From: Phallusia mammillata
Lineage: Eukaryota > Chordata > Ascidiacea > Phlebobranchia > Ascidiidae
DNA: 64,000 bases
Assembly: GCA_003260075.1 (NCBI GenBank)
Contig: QLIY01000386.1
Span: 6,087-70,086, forward strand
Reading direction: 5' to 3'
Below the pieces are notes generated by a model. It was not told the origin of the DNA. It saw only the letters and a list, made by a program, of their open reading frames with translations, and searched no databases. The translations under genes and the position numbers were made by a program. The first letter of the stretch is position 1, and each line of letters begins with the position of its first letter. Shown here piece after piece: positions 13,701-25,700 of this stretch.

Positions 13701-16700
13701 CACACTTAGAAGGCTTTGGCAAAGCACTTAAAAGAACAACACCAGGTTGAATGCTGTATGAATCCACTGTTTTTGTGCATCACTGCAAAGATGGGTGTTG
13801 TTGTTGCAATGGTACTGGCACTGGCTGTTTTCATTTTGAGCACTCAATTATTACCTGCACTACCTTTCTCCTTTTTCTATTGGACATGATTTCCCTTCAA
13901 TTTAGTTCAATTAATTTCTTATGTGGAATGTTATGATACAATTAACACACAGTGATAATGATGACTTGATGTAACCAATATTATGTTGAAAAAAACATTC
14001 CGCGAATGTTTACATAGTAAAATCAGTTGATCCATAATTGTCTAAAACAAATTTCCAGCATCCCAAAAAGGTGTTGCCATTACATCCGAGTTGCAGAGTG
14101 ACATAGGGAAATCAAAAATGAGCAATGTCGAGAAGGCAATGCGTCGATTCTTGTCACGGCGTCATCTCTTCAAGGCTGGAACTGAGTCCCATGACAGCCA
14201 GGTTTGAAAACAACAGTAGGGACACCACATCTCTTTTAAAGATTTCCAGTTACACAAAACAACTATTTCCTACTCTTACTAGGGTTGTATTATATGTTTT
14301 TTAGTGCACCGGTTAAATTTTAGTGCCCACTCAGATTTTTGGCATCATGAAATCTTTTATACTCTCAGCACAAAATATATTCATTTAAATCATCCCTGAA
14401 TTCTTACAATAATCCTTGTGGAGCTCCAAAAGTTTCTGGAATTCTTGTCAGGGTTTCACAAAACAATAGGGCTTTATTGAACCCTGGTTGAAAACCACTG
14501 ATTTAGGATCAATTTCCACACATGAGTGGTGCGGACAAGTGCCTTTTGTTCACAAGGTTGTAGGTTTTAATTCTGTTCTGGCTGTCTCCTCAGAAAGCGA
14601 CAGTGCTCAAACCAAGTAAAACCAGACCGCTTTAACTAAATTGTCACCAGCTCACAAAGATAAAACAAACAAATAAACATGATTCAAGAGACTTGCAATG
14701 AGGCAAATCAGGTGGGACTCATTTTAAGCATAACACAATGAGACATGGTTCGACTACTAGGGATAACTAAAATGGAACAAACAATGGCAATCCACATCTA
14801 CTAAGTGGTAATGAACTTTTGTGGTTTGAAATCACTGTAAGTTTTAGTTTTTCATTAATGGTGGTGCAATTTTAAAATAGGATTGGTTATTTTTGTATGC
14901 CCATAACCTCCCAAAACAGAGGTGCTAAGGATGTTGATTGTAGTATTGGTAGAACATATGACATTACAAAATGGATGTCAGCTTATCATAAATCCTATCA
15001 CTTGATTGATATACAGGGCCAGGGTTGCCAACTTGCTTCCTACCAAAAACTATCATGCAAGGTACTTTAACAAGTGTATATATGTGAAGAATCACTAGTT
15101 TATTTGTAAATAAATATATGTTTTGCATATGTTTGGTGAGTGGATCACTATAACTTTAAAAGTAGCTCGACTGCTGAAAAAAGTGTGTGTACCCTTGACC
15201 AAAAACTAGCGGGCTATTACTCCAAAAGAGGTCAATTTAACAAACAACATGAAAATTGCATTTTGCCTGTCACTAATCTAACCCTGACCTGAACTAGTTA
15301 ATTGCAATTCAGTCATTTAATAACGAAAGATTTTTCATATCTTTGTTAAGAAAATGAATATTTTTGTAAAACTTTTTTCCACTTACTGCCAACCTACAAA
15401 AATACATTATACGATCACACAACAACAAACGCGTTTTGGAGAAAAAAACATCACTTCAGGTTTTGTGGTTGTGGCAGATGTATTTGTTGGGCTCATTTAA
15501 ACACAAGAACCTCTACTTTATTGTTTTAATAGTCAAGCAGCATTTTCCGTCATGAAAAACACCTATTTATGTTTTGGACAAAGATACACAATAGCTTACA
15601 TTGTTAAAAATATAGATTATGAATTGAAAAATAATGTAAATAGATAGGTTATCTGCAGGTATTTTTTCAAATATAAATCTGTGTGCTATGCTTCATTGCA
15701 AGACTTAATTCTAATTGTGTTGGTTAAAGTTAGCCCTAGATGTGTATTCATTACTACAGTAGTAGGTTTACTTGCTCTAGCTTGTGGTTTGTAGTTTTTT
15801 TAAATAGTAATAATAATATAGTTGTCTGTTAAAAGTGTTTTTTAGCCTGCATTTTTATTCTGGATTCACGCAATAATCAGAGTCACTTAAGGCTGTGACC
15901 CACTAGTGTAAAAAAACATGTATGTTTTTTAACTTATTTCAGAGTTACAGAGACATCATTGAAGGTTTACAGGATATTGTATCTGTGTTGGAAAATCAAC
16001 TCCATCCATTAGTACAAGCTGAGCTTTCAGTGCTAGTTGATATATTACACAGGCCAGAGCTCCTATTTCCAATTGACACAGATGCAAGAAAACAATGTGA
16101 AGGTGGAGGATTTATATCCAAGTAAGAAATCCATATTTTTAAAATCTTAATTAAACACTTTGCTGCAATTTTTACTCTTGCATTTTTTTAATCTGTTGAT
16201 TTTTTGTTAGGTTCAACTACAAATTAGATACCTCAATAATTATAAGGTTCCATTAACCTGAGAAGAAACATTGCTAAATGGTTGCTTGAGATTTGAAAGC
16301 CATTTGTTAAATTAGCTTTATTGATTTAGTTTGATGCAAACCCCAGTAGAAATAAAATTTTGTCTTTCAACTTTCTGGAAGTCAGTTGGTTAAGTATTGG
16401 CAGAAAATGAATTCTCCATATTTGTGAAGGTTGATAAAGCACACCGAAAGATTGCTCGAGGATCGTGAGGAAAAACTCTGCATCAAGGTTTTGCAGACTC
16501 TTCGTGAGATGATGACAGTACACATCAACTTCACAAACAAGGTTTATAAAACTGAATGAAAGTTAATGTTTTAAGCGTGTTTTAAAGCAAAAGTGCTTTG
16601 TATCTAGCATGCTGTTTCACTAATCACAATTCTAAAGAGCTGATAAATTGATTTACAAACTATTTCAAGCTTGACATGGTTTTAAGTTTAATAGCAATTA

Positions 16701-19700
16701 AACAAACTAATTGCGCTTGTAATTCTTGTCTTGTGAACCATGCTATTGCACATTTGACATCTAAAGTGAAACAATAATGCCTATGTATCAATAGTTAATA
16801 AATTTCTTCTGCTATTTTATTTTAGAGCAATAGCGTGTACAATGACAGCATCTGGGAAGAGGTTAATTGCACTTTTATGTTTGCCTCCTTATTTCCTCAA
16901 TGGAATATAACTTGCTGGTGTTTGCTGAAATTTCTCATACAACTAACGGGTGTTTTTGCCTGGTTAAAATATCTATGCAATGCATGTATTTGGCGCCTGA
17001 TCTATTCTGAAATCAAATAGTGGCCTGCTGCATGGCCTGTAGAGGGCTGATAAAACTTTTGCATCTTTATGTGATATTTTCTTTGATACTTCCTTATTTT
17101 CAAAATTCTGAATGTTCAGAGCTAACTGATCCATCTAACACAGTTATTTCTACACTAATATGTTAACACTTTGTTTTTGAAGAAGTGGAATCGTGTAAAG
17201 ATGACTAAAATGGACTTGATTTAAATATTTTTAGCAACGATTGAATATGATTTGTAAAATATGTCATTGAAAGCATAAATAGTACAATGTTTTATGGTGA
17301 ATTGTGGTGATAATATATAATCAACTGAAATGTTGATTGATTTATGTTTGTCATTCCATGTGTTAAATTTTACTTTCACAACATCTTAATAACACACTGT
17401 GAATTGAATGGTGATGACAAGCTAAAATTAAATTGCCTGTTCTTTGTTGGTAAATGTTGTTAAGTTGGATGTTCAGATGCTGGTTATTGCTTCATTTTGA
17501 TTCCATCTATACTTAGTATTTTATATTTGCCTAACTTCAACTTATTGTACTTTTATGTTTAGGAAACTGAAACACAGATTCGTGGCACCAGTTTGGAGGA
17601 CCGGAGAAGGGTAAGCTCATAATTCGAAAATTAAAAACTTAATGGTGTAAAATGATTAGCAATTTTGTGTTTTGTAGGGTGAAGCACTTCGTCAAATTTT
17701 GCTTTCAAGATATTATGGTTCAAACTATCTTCATCTGCGTGATTTGGCTCAACGTGGAAGTTCTTCTTCTAACAACAGTACAAGGTTCTAACTGCAGATC
17801 ATTTTAGTTATATTGTTACTGTTAGATGTTTTGTGCAACATAACGTGGTTAAAAGTGATTCAGTCTCAATATTCTGCCATGCATTTTTTGCGAACATGGT
17901 TCTTTTTTGTAGCATTTTTCGAAGGACAGAGTTATCCCTCGAACAAGTACAAGATCATCTGAAAAAAGAAGGTGCTACTGACCTTGTTATCAACCTCATT
18001 ATTGGCAACTACAGTGAAAAAATATTCCATGAAAGTGTTTTACTTGGAATAGCACTTCTAGAAGGGGGTAACCATGACAACCAGGTAAGCTTTTAAATAG
18101 TGTTTTGCACTCTGATGGAAATTTTAACTGTTCGCTTCTATAGATGGCCTTCTTCAATCAGTTAATTGGTGAAAAGGGATCAGAAAAGTTTTTCCAAGTT
18201 TTTCACGAAAAAATGGAGTCAGCCCAAATTGAACTAAAAAATTCCTCCACTGTCAATGCAGGTAAGCATTAGGTTTTTTATTTTTATTTCATTTATTTAT
18301 TTTCACTGATTTGCATGCAGGTGAGCTTTTAACCAGAGCAGTTGATCCCAACTCAGGCTTACATGGAAGTGGTTTGGACATTGGAGGAGACGGTTTAAAA
18401 AAGGTAAAAAAAAATATAATTTTAATATTAAATTTTATGGTTTGTTATTTATGTGGACTAGTAAGAACCCTTTTAGGAGCAATGCATTTTTGTTTTTTTG
18501 CAGTGTCTTTATCATACTTTTTTTGTTTTGATCTTTATGTATATAATCCAATATCTAATTTTGTCAACAGTTATCAAGCGAATTAAAAGACGAACTGGTT
18601 GATGCTGCAGAACAAACAAGAAGAGCATTTCAGAATGTTCAGAAACCTCATGCTGCAAGCAAATCTGCTGCTGAAGCCCAATCTGTTGCTGCCGCTGGTA
18701 AGTATTATATTCACTGTGGGTTAAATACTATGGATTCGAAAATTTTTTGTGACATGTATTAAATGTATGGAACGTTACTAAGCGTTTAGTTGTCCGCGTG
18801 GTGGCAATAGCGAGTCCGAATGTGCTAAAGGAGTAAAAGTACATGCAGTGTTTTAAATCATCAAAGTTAATAACGATGACCACTTTGTTATTTGTCACTT
18901 TTGATTTAAAACGTAAAAATATTGTTAATTTGTGAAAGGTGAAAATGAACGGCGTGATGACGACAGAGCGCCGAGCCCCGTGATTAGCATCATGAAACCA
19001 ATCTTACGATTTCTTCAACTTCTATGTGAAAACCACAACGCCCAGTTACAGGTTAATGCAAAATGTTATGTTGCTTTATGATAAACCTTTCGTCTTATCG
19101 AAAACCTCTTATTGTCCATTTGATGCATGTATGCATTCGTTTATAAACGAAGGGAGAAAATGGTTTATGCATTTACTCATAAGTTGTGTTTCTTGACTAC
19201 CAATGTTGGAAGCAAGGGTAAATAAATAGTCCAAATTTGTCAACGCCAACATAAACACTTACTATCTTGAAACGCTCTCAAACGTAGACTCATGACAAAT
19301 GCAATTTGTATTGCAGAAATTCTTGAGATGTCAACCGAACAAAAACAGTTACAACCTCGTTTGTGATGGTTTGAAATTTTTGGATTGTATTTGTGGAAGT
19401 ACGACCGGTGGTCTAGGATTGCTCGGTCTATACATCAATGAAAACAATGTCGATCTCGTCAACCAAACATTGGAAAGTTTGACTGAATACTGCCAAGGAC
19501 CTTGCCACGAGAACCAGGTATATTATTAAAGTTTATAATTGGTAACAGTCAATTTGTGCATTTTGCAACACCAAATGCCATAATGTTCCCTCTCAAGCAT
19601 CGTATTGTGTGAATGTTTAATAAAGACCCGCAGCTGAAATCGAGGGATTCATGTTACTAGATTGCAATTATGCGACTTGATGAACACTATTATAACAGTC

Positions 19701-22700
19701 CATACGTGAAACTTCCATAGCGTTTTTCCCATACGGTTTTTATTGTATATTTTAGAACGCAATTGCAAGTCACGAATCAAACGGAATCGACATAATTATT
19801 GCTCTTATCTTAAACGACATCAATCCACTCGGACGTCAAAGAATGGACTTGGTAATGCAACTTAAGGTATGGTCATAGTTTTGTCGTGGGTCATGTGAGG
19901 AAATGCGCTTTTATTGTGGTAATAATTTCAGAACAATGCGAGCAAACTTCTGCTGGCAATCATGGAAAGTCGCCACGATTCGGAAAACGCGGAAAGAATT
20001 CTCCGCAACATAAACCCGACTCAACTGGTTTCTGTGATCGAGCACGCATACACAAAGGTGAGTGTTCAGTTTGGAAAACAACGGTGTCGCTTTGTGGTAT
20101 TAACAAAGGTTGCCTTTTAAAAAGTTTGGAAACAAAAGTGGATAAATGTCAAACTTAATTCGTAATACCACCAGACCAACACGTATTTTGTGAAATGTCG
20201 ATAAATTTGCAAACAGGTTTTGATTTGTGACCTTTGTTCTCAAATTTACTACTCAACTTTAGCCAAGGTTTTGTGAAATTGTTTTTCAATGCCTTTTCTA
20301 TGTGGGTATTGATCTTTTAAGGTACATATATGATATACCATACAACTGGCGGTTTCTGTCCAGTAAAACTTTGCTTAAACGTGTTCTTTGTCAAAATCTT
20401 GATGGTTGTTTAGTTTGCAATAAAAACTCAAGAGTTGTTTAACATTGAGACGTCACGATTGTTTGCAGGGTCAACGAATGGCGGAGGAGGAAGGGTTGGC
20501 AGATGGTGAAAGTTCAGCAAACAACGAACAGGAATCGGAGGAAAGTTCGCAGCTTGACATGACAGGAGACGGGTCACCACGAGCTGTCGGCCACAACATC
20601 TACATCCTTGCTCATCAGCTCGCAAAACACAACCAGGCTCTCGCACAAGCTCTCAGACCTGACAACTCACTCTCCGGCACAGAGGCGCTGCAGTATTACA
20701 AGAAACACACCGCGCAGATCGAGGTACGTCTGATGTCATAGGGGTTATGAGTTATGACGCAATCAAAACGTTGACGGTTTCCTTTGCTTTCTCGATCGCG
20801 GAGGGGATTTCCGTTGGCGTCGTAGCGCGTTATGAGTCACGGATTGATTGTAAGCAGTGTTTACGAGTTACCGCATGATAGGTTGCAAGCGTGGAGTAAT
20901 GTTTACTGACATTATACATTCAGCATTGACTCAGCGAAACATCTCGCTTTATGTTATTGCCCAACAGAAACGAATAGTTCTCGTGAAAGTGCGGCGTGTA
21001 GGTTAGCAAAATTGTCTTGCCACTTTTTTGTCTGGTAAGCATATCCATCACCTTTCCTTCACATAATGTTTGTTGCCAAACATTCCAATCCCCACCATGC
21101 TTAGGATAAATGAGTAAGCGATAAGTCATATCTGGTGGCAGGTGTCTTGTCAAGATAACCCTATTGTACAAACAAGTCAAATCGTAGTTCCGATATTCTA
21201 GCCATTGTTTCGATTTAGTTGTATTAGCTGTGCAAGATTGGGACAATTTAATTTTTTTATGCCAACGAAATAAAATATTGAGTTTAATCTCTAGATTGTG
21301 CGAGCGGACCGAACCATGGAGCAAATTGTCTTTCCCGTGCCTCATGTGTGCAGTTATTTGACCCGTGAAACGATGGATAGAATTTGGAACACAACCGACA
21401 GAGACGACCAGGGAAGTAAAGTGGGCAACTTCTTTTCACAAGTTGAGGATATGTACAGGGAGATGGTGTGGCAGAAAAAAATGAGAGGTATTAACGTAAT
21501 TTATTCATGTGTGACTCGATACAGTTGAAGTTATTTGTAGAAATTGACGCAGAACTCGTCTAAGAACTATAGGGGGTCTAAAAGCTTGGCTTGACATTAT
21601 TTTCCTATGATTTTTACGCAATAAAGTTTATTTTTTAAGAATTCAAGAGTCTTTATTGGTTCAGTCGTCACATCTCGCTGTGGAGCACAATCTCAACAAA
21701 TTTCATCATTATTGTCAACCTGCTTGTGGCTTTGTTTTATCCATTCAAAATTGTCGACTACAAAGGTTGGTGTATGAATATCCGTCCTTGCGTGTCACAT
21801 AATTACAGCATTCAACATATAACTCACTTTTAGCTTGGAGTGATAAGGTCCATCTTTTGTTGTGGCCCATCATGTTGGTTTCACTTGCTGCCATCTCAAA
21901 TCCATTTGCTGTCAGATGTCTGGCGCTATGCGTCATGGTGAAAACAATATTCTGGGTTGGTGTGCAGAACGCTCTTCTCATGCTTGGAGTTCTAAACGTA
22001 AGATACCCTTATCCATGTTAAGATAAGTACGAATGGATCTGTTTATTTTTTATATTTCGTCAAACTACATTTTAATACAGGTGGGAAAGAATGGACAAGT
22101 TTATAAATCCCTATTTATTTTATTCAGCTGCTGAATCGTTTCATCTATCTCTTGAGTTACATCGGTAATAAGGGAATGAAAGACAAAGGAATATTTCAAA
22201 TGCTGTTCGAATCCCAGTTCATTCTTCACGTCTTCCACATAATGTTCTGTTTTATGGGATTATTCTGGGACGAACTGTGTTACAGTATTTTGGTAAATGC
22301 AATATATTATCCTGAAATGTTTTTTTACAGTTTTGAAAACGGGATAAGACGACCACCTATTGGGTTGGATGTAGAAATTACACACGATATACATAGTAAC
22401 CAAGTTTTACGTTTGTTATGTTGTTGTAGGTGTAAAGTACAACAAAATTTTGCTTAAATGTTTATTGGTTAGTTCAATATATAATTACACAAACATTTCG
22501 TTTTCAGTTTTTCGACTTGATTTATGGGGAGGAAACTTTGTTGAATGTGATTCGAAGTGTAACGAGGAATGTTCGTTCTCTACTTCTCACTGCGATGCTG
22601 GCTTTAATACTTGTCTACATATTCAGGTAAAATGTATATAACACTCAACTAGCTATGCACCGAACCTGTCTTACAAGATTCGTGCCAAAACGATTATTCG

Positions 22701-25700
22701 GCCGAAGCGGAACCATAAAACTTAATAGATGTGAAATAGTCATAGCGTGCTAATGCAAATAAACTCATTTGCGACACTACCACACACATTTTGTGTTAAA
22801 CAAGCCGCACAAAAATCTTATTGTTGACCGAGAACGTGACACGGTACATTAAATAGTTGGACAGTTAAATTTTATTTCCTGGTCGCAAAACTTTATGAAT
22901 TGATTTCACGTGTTAAAAAAATTTCGGCTGTATTTGAAGTAGTTTGGGTTAAAACCAAAACATTGCCCAATATTTGCTGCATCACTACAACCAACCACGC
23001 CAACCTTTCTTCTGCCCTCTTTCTTCTTCTATAAAATCTGCATGCTGCATATAACGACACACCTTACAATGTCACTCCGTCTGTGCACGTTTCGCCACAA
23101 TATTTACGGACAACCTTTAGTAATCGTGATCAAGTGATCACGTGATCCTTAGCTTTGGCATTTGTCGAATGGGAATACTTTCGCATTTGACCTCTCAATT
23201 TGTAACGTTTAGACAGGGACATTGTTGAAATCGTAAATGCACACCGCGTTTGTTAGGCCCGTGAGTATTAGGAAGCCAGCTTCGAGATAAAATGCGACTG
23301 AATTAAGTACCATTGGCACGTTTCGCATTTTTAGGGCACATTTTCCATCACGTTTTCGACCAAGTACTGTGAATCAAAACATATTGCTGTGTGTCTTTGT
23401 TTGTCGAAACGTTCGTTGTGTTGACCAAATACCAAATGGCTTGGAAAATGATAGGCTTGATCCGAGATGTATTCCGTTTGCTTTCATATTTTATTAATTT
23501 CATGACAACCCTGGATCTGTTATATAACTAACTTATCTATTATCCTTGCAGCATTGTCGGCTATCTCTTCCTGAAACAAGACTTCAAGGTAAGCGTGAAC
23601 CCGCGTTGCGTAACGGATGACCCCGACAAACTGAGAGCTCTCAAGGAGAAGTTGGACACACAGATTCGAAACGCACAAGTTTGTCAACAAGATGATGGAA
23701 GTTGCAACAATACGGGTTGGGACGTTAACTTTCAGCATCCTTTGATTAAACATCGTGATCGATGTGTTTACAAAAGCACTTGTTTCATGTAGTGACGTTA
23801 CTTCCGTGACAAATCAGTCAAAACTGAATGCGCCAATTTGCTTTTTCTGTTATTTACGTGTGTACAAACAGCAGAGAAGTTTTTTTCAAAAAATCGGTTA
23901 GTGAAGTTACAAAGTTATACCTCAAGCAAGTTTGTAAATTTAGAAAATATAGGAAGCAACCATATGAAAAACGTCCCCCAAGCTGTGTTGAAGTGGATCC
24001 AGCCATATTTTAATCTGTTTTTTTTTAAAGCCTGTAGACATATTTGCAATGTAAGTTCCATAATTCAATGCAAATATGACCGTTTTGAAACGTTTTAAGT
24101 TATTCGTCTACCCAATTTTAAATCAGATCAATGTATGTGCTGTCTACCTATATTTTCCATGGCTTATACCCTGTATGTTTAATCACAGTAGCAAATCTAT
24201 GGAGTCTTCCCGTGAATGAAACACAACAAAACACATCGGATTTCGCGTCCCGTGTGTCGAGTGAGGTGCTGGAAAGGTATTTATGTGATGGAAGCGAATC
24301 TGTGGAGGAGAATCACTGCGAATCCCTGCTCATGTGCATTATTACCACACTGAATGAGGGGCTGCGGAACGGTGGTGGGATTGGTGACATTCTTCGAAAA
24401 CCATCACAATCGGTCAGTAAATATCGGAGCTGTTATCACTTGTTTTGGGAACTAAAAGCAGATTGTGGTAACTTCTAGGGATGCGCCGAGCCGAGCCAGA
24501 ACCCGAGTACTCGGTACCGAGCATCGCTTTTTGTTGATGCTCGTGATCCTTAGCTTTGGCATTTGTCGAATGGGAATACTTTCGCATTTGACCTCTCAAT
24601 TTGTAACGTTTAGATAGGGACATTGTTGAAATCGTAAATGCACACCGCGTTTGTTAGGCCCGTGAGTATTAGGAAGCCAGCTTCGAGATAAAATGCGACT
24701 GAATTAAGTACCATTGGCACGTTTCGCATTTTTAGGGCACATTTTCCATCACGTTTTCGACCAAGTACTGTGAATCAAAACATATTGCTGTGTGTCTTTG
24801 TTTGTCGAAACGTTCGTTGTGTTGACCAAATACCAAATGGCNGTGCTCGACCAAACAGAACATTTGCAATTTTGGCACATCCCTAGTAACTTCGGTTAAA
24901 TTTTTACTGTAAAAAAAATTTGATGCACACATTTTTACCACTTCGCGTTCTTTTTCCAATAAAGTTTAGGATTTTTATTTAAGTTCATTATGTGGACATT
25001 CGTTACATTTCTTTTACAGGAAGGTCTTCTTTTTATGGGAAGGGTGGTTTACGATCTGTTGTTTTTCTTTATCCTCATTATTATTGTTCTCAACCTAATC
25101 TTCGGTGTAATTATCGACACTTTTGCTGATTTGCGTTCTGAGAAGCAACAGAAGGACGATATCTTGAAAAACACATGCTTCATATGTGGTATGTTTTTCT
25201 TGTGGTTAGATGTAGTGGATTTACTATACAGAAATTTGAGTAACCTTGAAAAATCTATCAGGTAAAATCAAACAAAACGTTGAAAAAGTCGGTAAAAACG
25301 AAAAACAACTGCAATAAATACGTGTAACACGGGGCAATTGTTTATGTAATCTTCTACAGGGTTGGAAAGGAAATCATTTGACAACAAAACTGTGTCGTTC
25401 GAAACGCACGTGAAGGAAGAACACAACATGTGGCACTATCTCTACTTTATCGTGCTTGTCAAAGTAAAAGATTCGACAGAGTTTACAGGTCCGGAAAGTT
25501 ACGTCTACAACCAAGTCAAGGTGAGTTTCATGGCAGCGACGCGTTTTAACCGATCTGCTTTGCTAATGCGATTATTGTTATGTTATGCTCACACACGAAT
25601 CGTCATCTTGACTTGTTGGGTCGTACGTGGTAGTTTTGCGGATTTTGTGGTGCAAGTGTTGCAGATAAAATAATAACTGAGTGTATGGTATTTTGTGACG

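Noticed and set aside
14059..14096. Upstream extension of the ITPR cassette exon to the acceptor at 14058
   Set aside because: It would start with two bases of a split codon, but the preceding exon ends at a codon boundary, breaking the frame.
20920..21345. 141-codon minus-strand frame
   Set aside because: It overlaps an ITPR intron and the antisense of exon 21295-21487, with no recognisable features.
23595..23792. 65-codon open frame after TM5 of ITPR
   Set aside because: It is read-through of ITPR exon 23552-23715 into the intron, not a separate gene.
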